The position numbers were made by a program, and so were the translations under genes. The notes beneath the pieces were generated by a model, which was not told where the DNA came from, did no database searches, and was given only the letters and a program-made list of their open reading frames with translations. From contig NZ_JAKTNR010000006.1 in the NCBI RefSeq assembly GCF_022760855.1, positions 62,001 through 126,000 of the forward strand: 64,000 bases of DNA. The letters are read 5' to 3'. This stretch comes from Thermus albus. Lineage in GTDB: Bacteria; Deinococcota; Deinococci; Deinococcales; Thermaceae. This document shows, in pieces, positions 42,689-49,123 of the stretch. Position 1 is the first letter of the stretch. Each line of letters starts with the position of its first letter.

Positions 42689-42694
42689 ATGCTA
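42689..42694 (-). promoter_or_regulatory. Leaderless -10 (TAGCAT) of uppP
   Basis: Minus-strand TAGCAT, seven bases, then ATG at 42681. Confidence 0.5.
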
Positions 42695-42734
42695 CCATGG
42701 GGACGTGGCGGCTTTGCCTGGAGGTGAGCCCACG

Positions 42735-43373
42735 ATGTACTCCGTCCTCATCCCTGCCGCTGGGAACGGGGAGCGGCTGGGCCTAGGGCCCAAGGCCTTC
42801 CTGCGGGTAGGGGGGAGGACCCTTTTGGAGTGGGCCTTGGGGGCCTTCCAGCAGGCGGCGGAGGTCCTGGTGGCCCTTCCCCCGGGAGCGGAGGCCCCTA
42901 GGGGGCTTCGCGCCACCTTTCTGGAGGGGGGCAGGACCCGGCAGGAGTCGGTTTCCCGCCTTTTGGAGGCGGCAAGCCTCCCCTTGGTCCTGGTGCACGA
43001 CGTGGCCCGGCCCTTCGTGAGCCGGGGGCTTATAGGGCGGGTCCTCGAGGCCACCCGCACCACGGGGGCCGCGGTGCCGGTTCTGCCCCTTCCCGACACC
43101 CTCATCCGGCCAGAGGGGGAGGCCTACGGGGAGGTGGTGCCCCGGGAGGCCCTGCGCCTGGTCCAGACCCCCCAGGGCTTCTTCACCGCCCTTTTGCGGG
43201 AGGCCCATGCCTACGCCAGGAGGCGGGGGCTTTCCGCCACCGACGACGCCCAGCTGGTGAGGGCCCTGGGGTATCCCGTGGCCCTGGTGGCGGGGGAGAG
43301 GACGGCTTTCAAGATCACCTATCCGGAGGACCTTCCCGTGGCGGAGGCCTTGGCGCGGGTATGGAACGCCTAG
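42735..43373 (+). CDS. ispD: 2-C-methyl-D-erythritol 4-phosphate cytidylyltransferase
   Basis: Third step of the MEP isoprenoid pathway, 212 residues. CTP-binding [38 protein letters not shown], and [10 protein letters not shown] with ATDDAQLV are the diagnostic blocks. The ATG at 42735 follows GGAGGTGA by eight bases. It overlaps ispE by 13 bases, so steps three and four are coupled, giving C55 and quinone precursors. Confidence 0.96.
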   Translation: MYSVLIPAAGNGERLGLGPKAFLRVGGRTLLEWALGAFQQAAEVLVALPPGAEAPRGLRATFLEGGRTRQESVSRLLEAASLPLVLVHDVARPFVSRGLIGRVLEATRTTGAAVPVLPLPDTLIRPEGEAYGEVVPREALRLVQTPQGFFTALLREAHAYARRRGLSATDDAQLVRALGYPVALVAGERTAFKITYPEDLPVAEALARVWNA

Positions 43374-44179
43374 CGGTGGCCAAGGTGAACCTGGGCCTTT
43401 CCCTCCTCGGCAAGAGGCCGGATGGCTATCACGAGCTTCATACCCTTTTTGCCGCTCTTTCCTTCGGGGATAGGCTCTTTTTGGAACCCATCCCCGAGGG
43501 GATTGAGTTCCGCGGGCGCTACGGGCGGAGGAACCTGGCCTACCGGGCGGCGGCGGCGTACCTGGAGGCGGCAGGCTGGCCCGGGGGGGTGCGCATCGTA
43601 TTGGAAAAGGCCCTACCCGAAGGGGCAGGCCTGGGCGGGGGAAGCTCGGACGCCGCCCAGGTGCTTTTGGGCTTGAAGGAGCTCTACCCGGCGGAGGTGG
43701 ACCTCCAGGCCCTTGCCCTTTCCCTGGGGGCGGATGTGCCCTTCTTCCTCCGAGGGGGGGTGGCGGAGGCCCGCGGGGTGGGGGAGAGGTTAAGGCCCCT
43801 TTCCCTACCCCCTCTTTTCGTGGTGGTCTTTTCCTCGGGCCTGCGCCTTCCTACCCCCAGGGTCTATGCGGAGGTCAAGCCCCACGACTTCGGGCCCGAC
43901 CTCCCCGTGGGGGAGATCCTCGAGGCCCTGGAAAGAGGGGAGGAGCCCCCCTACTGGAATAGCCTCGAGGCTCCGGCCTTCCGCCTTTATCCAGAACTCC
44001 GCCGGGTGAAGGCCAGGCTGCGGGATCAGGGGCTAAGGGGGGTGCTCATGACGGGCTCGGGTAGCGCCTTTTTTGGGTTTGCAAAGAGCGAGGACCACGC
44101 CAGGAAGGTGGCGGAAGCCCTCCGGCATTCAGGGTATGTGCGCTATGGGGTCCTGGGGGGGGATCATGGGGCTGTTTAG
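43361..44179 (+). CDS. ispE: 4-Diphosphocytidyl-2-C-methyl-D-erythritol kinase
   Basis: GHMP kinase of 272 residues. AKVNLGLSLLGKRPDGYHELHTLF at the N-terminus, ATP-binding PEGAGLGGGSSDAAQVL, and LMTGSGSAFFGF at the C-terminus are all intact. It lies between ispD and a tenA-like gene, which starts inside its last 14 bases. Confidence 0.96.
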   Translation: MERLAVAKVNLGLSLLGKRPDGYHELHTLFAALSFGDRLFLEPIPEGIEFRGRYGRRNLAYRAAAAYLEAAGWPGGVRIVLEKALPEGAGLGGGSSDAAQVLLGLKELYPAEVDLQALALSLGADVPFFLRGGVAEARGVGERLRPLSLPPLFVVVFSSGLRLPTPRVYAEVKPHDFGPDLPVGEILEALERGEEPPYWNSLEAPAFRLYPELRRVKARLRDQGLRGVLMTGSGSAFFGFAKSEDHARKVAEALRHSGYVRYGVLGGDHGAV

Positions 44180-44735
44180 GGACCTGTTTGGCTGTTGCCC
44201 CAAGGCCCTGGAGGAGATCAAGGCCTTGCCCATCCGCTGGGATGAGGAACGCTTCGCCTTTTGGCTCAAACAGGACTTCCCCTTTGTGGAGGCCTTATAC
44301 CGGTTTCAGGTGGGGCTTTTGCGGGATGCCCCTCATCCCCACCGGGCTCCTTTGGTCCAGGCCCTCATGGCCACGGTGGAGGAGCTGGACTGGCTTCTTT
44401 CCCAAGGGGCGGATCCTAAGGAGCCAGTCCATCCGGTGCGGCAGGAGTACGTCGCCCTGCTCCAGGAGATGGAGGGGTTTTCCTACCCCTACCGCCTGGT
44501 CTTCTTCTACTTCTTGAACCACCTTTTCCTGGAGGCCTGGAACGCCCACGTGGAGGGGGATGGACCCTGGCAGGAACTTTCCCAACATTGGGCGGCTCCC
44601 GAGTTCCAAGCGGTGCTCTTTGACCTGGAGGTGATGGCCCAGGGCCAGGTGGAGGGGCTGGATCCTGGGGTGGTCGAGCGCTACCTGGCCCGCATCCTGG
44701 AGATGGAAAAGAAAGTCTGGAGCCTCCTCCTTTAG
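44166..44735 (+). CDS. TenA/heme-oxygenase-fold protein
   Basis: About 189 residues, all-helical. FAFWLKQDFPFVEALYRFQVGLL resembles the TenA (thiaminase II) QDYxFLxxFxR segment, and EELDWLLSQG and YRLVFFYFLNHLFLEAWNAHV fill later helices. Catalytic Cys and Glu of true TenA cannot be placed with certainty, so a divergent member is possible. The ATG at 44166 overlaps ispE. Thiamine salvage is one option, a PqqC/TenA-like function another. Confidence 0.6.
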   Translation: MGLFRDLFGCCPKALEEIKALPIRWDEERFAFWLKQDFPFVEALYRFQVGLLRDAPHPHRAPLVQALMATVEELDWLLSQGADPKEPVHPVRQEYVALLQEMEGFSYPYRLVFFYFLNHLFLEAWNAHVEGDGPWQELSQHWAAPEFQAVLFDLEVMAQGQVEGLDPGVVERYLARILEMEKKVWSLLL

Positions 44736-44754
44736 GCGGAGGCGGGAGGGGAAA

Positions 44755-44775
44755 GGGCCCCGGATTCCGGGGCCC
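44755..44775. terminator. Bidirectional terminator between tenA-like and carD
   Basis: Perfect 9-bp stem GGGCCCCGG/CCGGGGCCC with ATT loop between convergent genes. On the minus strand it is followed by TTTCCCC. Confidence 0.65.
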
Positions 44776-44795
44776 CTGGTCAGCCAAGCGTTTCC

Positions 44796-45290
44796 TCAGT
44801 TCAGTTCTTCGCCCCAGGCCTCCTCAAAGAGGCGCTTGGCTTCTTGGACGGTGATCTCTAGGGTTTGGGAAACCTCTTCCGCCAACAGGTAGATGGCCCG
44901 CCTTAGGGCCTGGCGGTCCAGGTCCGGCAGGCCCCGCTCCAGCTCCCAAGCCCTGAGCTGGCCCGCCATCTGGGCGATGCGGTAGGGGTTTCCGTCCGCC
45001 AGGATCTCGCTGGTCTTGCGATGCCGGGCGGCCCACTGCTTGGGCAGGGGCATGCGCCCATTTTTGAGGAGGTCCAGGATCACCGGTACCTCCTCAGGGG
45101 CCAGGGCTTTGCGCATGCCCACGCTTTGGGGGGCTTCCACGGGTACGTAGGCCTTGGAGCGGGAACCAGGGAAGTCCACCTGGTAGTAGGCCCGACTTAC
45201 TCCGCTCACGCTCCTTTGGGCTATGCCCGCCACCACACCGACCCCGTAAGGGGGCAGGACCACCTTGTCGCCGGGACGGAACTCTTTCAC
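44796..45290 (-). CDS. carD: CarD-type RNA polymerase-binding regulator
   Basis: 164 residues from a GTG at 45290. The N-terminal RNAP-interaction Tudor-like domain reads EFRPGDKVVLPPYGVGVVAGI..., followed by VPVEAPQSVGMRKAL. The C-terminal helical DNA-binding domain has LLKNGRMPLPKQWAARHRKTSEIL, with the conserved Trp that wedges the upstream edge of the bubble. CarD stabilises open complexes. The start overlaps the stop of a TetR gene (GTGA), so carD is the second gene of that operon. A longer frame upstream lies inside the TetR gene and is rejected. Confidence 0.95.
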   Translation of the reverse strand: MKEFRPGDKVVLPPYGVGVVAGIAQRSVSGVSRAYYQVDFPGSRSKAYVPVEAPQSVGMRKALAPEEVPVILDLLKNGRMPLPKQWAARHRKTSEILADGNPYRIAQMAGQLRAWELERGLPDLDRQALRRAIYLLAEEVSQTLEITVQEAKRLFEEAWGEELN

Positions 45291-45856
45291 GGCGCCACTC
45301 CTTTCCGGAGCACCTCTAGGAGATGCTCCAAATAAGCCTCCACCTCTAGCTGAGGCGTACACCCCAAGGCCGCGATCACGTGGGCGGTGGCCCTTGGGGA
45401 AAGCCCCGGGCGCACGGCTCCTTCCTCCTGGCCGCTTCGCACCAGCTCCTCCAGAAGGTCCAGGTAGTGCTGGTGGAGGCCCTTAAGCCAGGGGGTGGGG
45501 TCCTCCATGGCCTCCCGGGCTACCGCGGCCCACAGGCCTCGCCATTCGGCGATCCAGGCCAAGCGCTTTTGCAAGAGGGCTTCCAGGCGCACAAAAAAAG
45601 GCGCCTTTTGGCGCACCACCTCCTCCACCTCCCGGTAGAAGGCCCAGGTTCTTTCCTCCACCAGGCTCTTCAGGAGGTCCTTCTTATCCCGGAAGTAAAG
45701 GTAGATGGTTCCCTTACCCACCTCCGCCCGCCGGGCCACCTCCTCCATCTTCAGCCCGGAAAGCCCCATCTCCCGGAGGATTTCCAAGGTGGCCTCGAGG
45801 ATGGCCCTCCTCTTGTCCTTGGATAAGGCCCCCGGGGGGGATACCATCGCGGCCAC
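45287..45856 (-). CDS. TetR-family transcriptional regulator
   Basis: About 189 residues. The N-terminal helix-turn-helix reads KRRAILEATLEILREMGLSGLKMEEVARRAEVGKGTIYLYFRDKKDLL, complete TetR signature. The C-terminal ligand domain is all-helical. A GTG at 45856 lies seven bases after TAGACT, supporting a leaderless start; ATG 45847 is the alternative. It is translationally coupled to carD. Candidate operator: the TACCC-TAG-GGGTA repeat upstream of the divergent 45929 gene. Confidence 0.88.
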   Translation of the reverse strand: MAAMVSPPGALSKDKRRAILEATLEILREMGLSGLKMEEVARRAEVGKGTIYLYFRDKKDLLKSLVEERTWAFYREVEEVVRQKAPFFVRLEALLQKRLAWIAEWRGLWAAVAREAMEDPTPWLKGLHQHYLDLLEELVRSGQEEGAVRPGLSPRATAHVIAALGCTPQLEVEAYLEHLLEVLRKGVAP

Positions 45857-45863
45857 GCCTTCA

Positions 45864-45869
45864 AGTCTA
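45864..45869 (-). promoter_or_regulatory. Leaderless -10 (TAGACT) of the TetR-carD operon
   Basis: Minus-strand TAGACT, seven bases, then GTG at 45856. Confidence 0.5.
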
Positions 45870-45903
45870 CCACACCACCCTTTTCCTTTCATGAGGAGGG
45901 TAT

Positions 45904-45916
45904 TACCCTAGGGGTA
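45904..45916. promoter_or_regulatory. Inverted repeat TACCC-TAG-GGGTA
   Basis: A 5-3-5 repeat between the TetR gene and the divergent cyanophycinase-like gene, just upstream of the latter's AGGAGGTCGG site. It could be the TetR operator or a -10-overlapping element. Confidence 0.35.
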
Positions 45917-45928
45917 TAGGAGGTCGGT

Positions 45929-46642
45929 ATGCGCCAGGGCTTTTTCGCCTTGCTGACCGCCGATCCCCTTCGGGGGGCCTTGCGTCCGGTGGAGGCCAGG
46001 CTCCTGGAGGAGGCCCGGGGTGAGGCCCTCTTTCTGGTGCCCTATCCCCTGCGGGACCTGGCGGAGGCCTGGCGGTTGGCCTACCGCAGCCTGGGCCTCA
46101 GGCAGGGACGGGTGCTTTATCTCAGGCGCCGGGAGGAAGCCTTTGATCCCCTGGTGGCCCAGGCGGTGGCCCAAAGCCCCCTGGTCTTCTTGGCCGCGGA
46201 GGGATTGCCGGAGTTCTTGGATCTAATCCGCGGAAGCCTCCTTCTCCAGGCCCTCTTGGAGGTCCACCGCCAAGGAGGTGGGGTGGTGGCTTTGGGGGAG
46301 GCGGGCGGCCTTCTGGGAGAGGCGGCCTTCTACTCCTTGGAAGGGCAGGTTAAGGCGGCCTTGGGCTTGGCCCTTCTCAGGGGCCTGGTCTTCCTCCCCC
46401 GGGTGGAGGAGCGGGGGCGGTTTCTGGCCCTTTCCCGCCTGGTGGCCGACAACCCCGACCTGGTGGGCTTGGGCCTCTTGGAGGATACCGCCCTTCGCCT
46501 TCTCAAAGGCCTAGGGGAGGTTTGGATGGGAGGGGTGACCCTGGTGGATGCCGGTGGGGCGGAGTACACCGGCAGGGGGGTCAAGGGGCTCAAGGTGGAT
46601 GTCCTTTCCGCGGGGGAGCGCTTTCCCCTTCCCGCTCCGTAA
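45929..46642 (+). CDS. Cyanophycinase-like (peptidase S51) protein lacking the serine nucleophile
   Basis: 237 residues of the class-I amidotransferase fold. The segment GLVFLPRVEERGRFLALSRLVADNPDLVGLGLLEDTAL and the following VWMGGVTLVD match cyanophycinases closely, including the exact position of the ERGR catalytic His region (here E-R-G-R without His) and the DEDTA-like LLEDTA. The nucleophile elbow, normally GTSAGA, reads LGEAGGLLGE, so Ser is replaced by Glu. Likely a non-catalytic or altered homologue. It sits divergent to TetR-carD. Confidence 0.7.
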   Translation: MRQGFFALLTADPLRGALRPVEARLLEEARGEALFLVPYPLRDLAEAWRLAYRSLGLRQGRVLYLRRREEAFDPLVAQAVAQSPLVFLAAEGLPEFLDLIRGSLLLQALLEVHRQGGGVVALGEAGGLLGEAAFYSLEGQVKAALGLALLRGLVFLPRVEERGRFLALSRLVADNPDLVGLGLLEDTALRLLKGLGEVWMGGVTLVDAGGAEYTGRGVKGLKVDVLSAGERFPLPAP

Positions 46643-46673
46643 GGTTTGCCAGGATGCCCCGCCCCGTCCCCTA

Positions 46674-46679
46674 TACCAT
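46674..46679 (+). promoter_or_regulatory. Leaderless -10 (TACCAT) of the DUF2227 gene
   Basis: TACCAT, six bases, then ATG at 46686. Confidence 0.5.
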
Positions 46680-46685
46680 GGGTTT

Positions 46686-47186
46686 ATGCCCTCGGGGCGG
46701 GTGCACGAGGCCATCAACCTGACGGTCCTGGGCGGGGGGGCGGTGGTCTACCTGGCCTATGGGGGTTCCCCGGAGGAGCCCAGGGCTTTGGCCTTGGCCC
46801 TGGCCTACCTGGCGGGGACCTTTCTCCTCTCCCCGGACCTGGACTTGGCGGAGAAAGGGACGCGTTCCCAGCGGCGCTGGGGCCTTTTGGGCCTCCTTTG
46901 GCGCCCTTACGGTTGGCTTTTCCGTCATCGGGGGCTTTCCCATACCTGGGTGCTGGGGCCCTTGACCCGGCTGGGGTACCTGGTAGGGCTCCTTGGGGGC
47001 CTTGGGGTTCTTGCCCAGGGCCTTGCGGGGTATCTGGGAATGGAGTTTTCCCTGAAGCCGCCCTCTTGGCCCTGGGAGGTCTGGGGCTCTGCCCTTTTGG
47101 GCTATTACCTTTCCCAGTGGCTCCACCTGGTGGCGGACGGTATCTGGCCGGACCACGACCTGAAACGCTTGCGGCGGCCAAGGTGA
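46686..47186 (+). CDS. DUF2227-type membrane metal-binding protein
   Basis: 166 residues with three to four membrane helices. His and Asp residues that could bind metal are in SGRVHEAINLTVL, LLSPDLDLAEKG, FRHRGLSHTWVLGPLTR and WLHLVADGIWPDHDLKR, the pattern of the DUF2227 family (predicted metal-dependent membrane hydrolases). The leaderless spacing fixes the ATG at 46686. Biological role unknown. Confidence 0.75.
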   Translation: MPSGRVHEAINLTVLGGGAVVYLAYGGSPEEPRALALALAYLAGTFLLSPDLDLAEKGTRSQRRWGLLGLLWRPYGWLFRHRGLSHTWVLGPLTRLGYLVGLLGGLGVLAQGLAGYLGMEFSLKPPSWPWEVWGSALLGYYLSQWLHLVADGIWPDHDLKRLRRPR

Positions 47187-47191
47187 GGTGG

Positions 47192-47221
47192 TTTACATAC
47201 CTATCCCCGCTAAGGTAAACA
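47192..47221 (+). promoter_or_regulatory. Possible promoter of the TlpA-like gene within an inverted repeat
   Basis: TTTACA (47192-47197) and TAAACA (47216-47221) are 18 bases apart, and TAAACA is eight bases from the ATG. The two hexamers also form GTTTAC...GTAAAC, a perfect 6-bp inverted repeat, so a repressor site is possible. Confidence 0.4.
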
Positions 47222-47229
47222 ATAAAGGC

Positions 47230-47712
47230 ATGCTAAGGCGGTGGGTAGGGTACCTTTTGGTTTTGGGCTTGGCCCTTGCGGTACAGCCGGGCCAGCGCCT
47301 GCCTGAGTTTGCCCTTCTGGATCCCAAGGGGAACCTCGTCACCCCGGCCACCATGAAGAAGCCCGCGGTCATTGTCTTCTGGGCCAGCTGGTGCCCGGTG
47401 TGCCGGGCGGAGTTCCCGGGGCTTCACCGGGTGGCGGAGGAAACCAAGGTGCCCTTCTACGTGATCAGCCGGGAGCCCAAGGATACCCGGGAGGTGGTGC
47501 TGGAGTACATGAAGGCCTATCCCCGCTTCCTTCCCCTTCTGGCCTCGGAGAAGGACAAACCCCACGAGGTGGCCAACCGCTTTAAGGTGGTGGGCCAGCC
47601 TTGGACCTTCGTGGTGGACGCGGAGGGAAAGGTGGTGGCCCTATTCGCTGGGCGGGCCGGGCGGGAGGCCTTGTGGGATGCCCTCTTGCTGGCTGGGGTG
47701 GAGTTGCCATAG
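47230..47712 (+). CDS. TlpA-like membrane-anchored thioredoxin
   Basis: 160 residues. A signal or anchor helix (LRRWVGYLLVLGLALAV) is followed by the AhpC/TSA-TlpA fold with FALLDPKGNLV and the redox motif FWASWCPVCRAEF, then VVGQPWTFVVDAEGKVVALFAG containing cis-Pro. It probably reduces disulfides in the periplasm, for example on apo-cytochromes c such as those of the ACIII operon downstream; this link is inferred. Its end overlaps the tsaE end by 72 bases on the opposite strand. Confidence 0.85.
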   Translation: MLRRWVGYLLVLGLALAVQPGQRLPEFALLDPKGNLVTPATMKKPAVIVFWASWCPVCRAEFPGLHRVAEETKVPFYVISREPKDTREVVLEYMKAYPRFLPLLASEKDKPHEVANRFKVVGQPWTFVVDAEGKVVALFAGRAGREALWDALLLAGVELP

Positions 47713-48111
47713 CTGGGCGAGGCGCACCTCCCCTTGAGGGGTGAGGCGGAGGAGGAAATCGGCCTCTAGGGCTTCGGGGTCCCCCCACTCTACCAGGAGA
47801 AGACGGGCTCCCTCCCGGGAGGCTTCCAGCTGGGGAAGGAGAAGGGCGGGGTCCTTAAGGCGGTAGAGGTCGGCGTGCACCAGGGGGCCTTCCGGGGTAG
47901 GGTAGGTGTGGATAAGGGTGTAGCTGGGGCTCGTGACCCTTCCTCCAAAGCCCAAGGCCTCGGCCACAAAGCGGGCGAAGGTGGTTTTGCCGGCCCCCAA
48001 GGGTCCCTCCAGGACCACCAGGCTTCCCTCTGGGAATAGGGGTAGGACCTCCCGGGCCAAGGCCTGGGTGTCCTCGAGGGTCCTTAGGGTGCGCCAAAGG
48101 AGCAACCGCAT
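47641..48111 (-). CDS. tsaE: tRNA threonylcarbamoyladenosine biosynthesis ATPase TsaE
   Basis: 156 residues. Walker A is GPLGAGKTTFARFVAEAL, followed by VTSPSYTLIHTYP and VHADLYRLKDP (the TsaE HxDxYR motif), then LLLVEWGDPEAL. It supports t6A37 formation on tRNAs reading ANN codons. The ATG at 48111 is immediately after the U-tract of the tRNA-Leu terminator (CTTTTCTTT-ATG). The C-terminus runs 72 bases into the convergent TlpA gene. Confidence 0.9.
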   Translation of the reverse strand: MRLLLWRTLRTLEDTQALAREVLPLFPEGSLVVLEGPLGAGKTTFARFVAEALGFGGRVTSPSYTLIHTYPTPEGPLVHADLYRLKDPALLLPQLEASREGARLLLVEWGDPEALEADFLLRLTPQGEVRLAQLWQLHPSQQEGIPQGLPPGPPSE

Positions 48112-48134
48112 AAAGAAAAGGCCCCTTAGGGCCT
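48110..48134 (-). terminator. Terminator of the tRNA-Leu transcript
   Basis: Minus-strand AGGCCC-TAAG-GGGCCT followed by TTTTCTTT. It begins four bases after the tRNA CCA end and its U-tract abuts the tsaE ATG, so tsaE must depend on read-through or its own start. Confidence 0.75.
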
Positions 48135-48137
48135 CTT

Positions 48138-48224
48138 TGGTGCCGGGAGCGGGACTTGAACCCGCACGCCCTTGCGGGCACCACCCCCTCAAGATGGCGT
48201 GTCTACCAGTTCCACCATCCCGGC
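48138..48224 (-). tRNA. tRNA-Leu (anticodon GAG)
   Basis: 87 bases including an encoded CCA (48140-48138). The 7-bp acceptor stem is GCCGGGA/TCCCGGC. The anticodon stem is CCATC/GGTGG, with loop TTGAGGG giving anticodon GAG. The long class-II variable arm GTGCCCGCAAGGGCGT is present, and the T loop is GTTCAAGTC. It reads CTC and CTT leucine codons. Confidence 0.97.
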
Positions 48225-48249
48225 AGGGTGCGCCTTACGCGCAAGCCTC

Positions 48250-48277
48250 AGTTTAGCAAAAGCCTGCTTCTTGTCAA
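48250..48277 (-). promoter_or_regulatory. Promoter of tRNA-Leu
   Basis: Minus-strand TTGACA (48277-48272), 16-base spacer, TAAACT (48255-48250). The predicted start is about 20 bases before the tRNA. Confidence 0.85.
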
Positions 48278-48306
48278 CCTCCTTCCGTGTTGGGGGGTTT
48301 GTCCGG

Positions 48307-48329
48307 GGTGGGGACATTTGTCCCTATCC
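48307..48329 (+). promoter_or_regulatory. Motif GGTGGGGACATTTGTCCCTATCC upstream of the ACIII operon
   Basis: It contains a GGGACA-TT-TGTCCC inverted repeat (48311-48324), followed by three CTATCC units. A closely similar sequence, GGTGGGGCATTTGCACCTACC, lies at 55162-55182 before the sqr-like gene. It may be a shared operator. Confidence 0.5.
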
Positions 48330-48470
48330 CTATCCGCTAGCCTATCCATGAGAAGAGCTTGCTAAAGGGTAGGTACGGGTAAGGTCGGTTCACTTATGGA
48401 AGCACCCAGGCCCCTTGATTGAACCTTTCCCTCCCTACCCGTAGCCTTGGCCTTTAAGACTGGAGGTGGC
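48330..48470 (+). other. Leader region of the ACIII operon
   Basis: It contains TACGGGTA (48374-48381) and its complement TACCCGTA (48436-48443), and TTGATT at 48416. No -10 with good spacing could be chosen. GGAGGTGG precedes the actA start. Confidence 0.35.
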
Positions 48471-49115
48471 ATGCGCCGGCGCAACCGATGGGTGAAAACC
48501 TTCTTCTGGGGAACGGTCCTAGGCGTATTCGCGCTTTTGCTGGTGGTCTTCTCCGGGGTGGCGGTGGGGGCTTTTGAACAGCGCACCCTACCCGTGGAGC
48601 AGCCTGTACCCTTCAGCCATGCCTTCCACGCGGGAGGTCCAGGAGGGTTGGGGCTTTCCTGCCGCTACTGCCATTCCAGCGTGGAGCACGCGGCCTATGC
48701 GGGCCTGCCGCCCACGGAAACCTGCATGACCTGCCACACCTTCATCAAGCCCGATAGCCCCAACCTGGCCTTGGTGCGGAAGAGCTGGGAGACCGGCGAG
48801 CCTTTGCGCTGGAACCGGGTGATTAACCCGCCGGACTTTGTCTACTTCAACCACGCAGCCCACGTGGCCAAGGGGGTGGGGTGTGCGGAGTGCCATGGCC
48901 GGGTGGACCAGATGGCGGTGGTCTACCAGCCCCAGGCCTTCACCATGAAGTTCTGCCTGGACTGTCACCGAAAGCCTGAAGCCCACCTCAGGCCCAGGGA
49001 GCAGGTCTTCAACATGGCCTACACCCCGGACCCCGAGCTGGGGAAAAAGTTGAAGGAGGTTTATCAGGTGCGGTCGGTGGAGGCCCTTACCAGCTGCAAC
49101 ACCTGTCACCGCTAG
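48471..49115 (+). CDS. actA: Alternative Complex III subunit A, pentaheme cytochrome c
   Basis: 214 residues. One N-terminal membrane helix (residues ~9-33) is followed by a periplasmic domain. Five c-type heme sites are CRYCH 64-68, CMTCH 85-89, CAECH 138-142, CLDCH 162-166 and CNTCH 209-213, matching ActA of ACIII. NPPDFVYFNHAAHV and PVPFSHAFHA supply likely distal His. It receives electrons from the quinol site in ActC via ActB and passes them to an electron acceptor. The ATG at 48471 has GGAGGTGG upstream. First gene of the six-gene operon. Confidence 0.92.
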   Translation: MRRRNRWVKTFFWGTVLGVFALLLVVFSGVAVGAFEQRTLPVEQPVPFSHAFHAGGPGGLGLSCRYCHSSVEHAAYAGLPPTETCMTCHTFIKPDSPNLALVRKSWETGEPLRWNRVINPPDFVYFNHAAHVAKGVGCAECHGRVDQMAVVYQPQAFTMKFCLDCHRKPEAHLRPREQVFNMAYTPDPELGKKLKEVYQVRSVEALTSCNTCHR

Positions 49116-49123
49116 GAGGCTTC

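Noticed and set aside
45291-45362. Extension of carD into the TetR gene
   Set aside because: The frame is open but the residues do not belong to CarD; GTG 45290 gives the normal N-terminus.
47188-47229. Earlier start of the TlpA-like gene
   Set aside because: Residues before the signal helix are encoded across an inverted repeat and a likely promoter; ATG 47230 gives a normal signal peptide.
48112-48192. Extension of tsaE through the tRNA
   Set aside because: The open frame crosses the terminator and tRNA-Leu; family N-terminus begins at 48111.
48330-48470. Riboswitch before actA
   Set aside because: Only a long-distance 8-bp inverted repeat is present; no known aptamer pattern.
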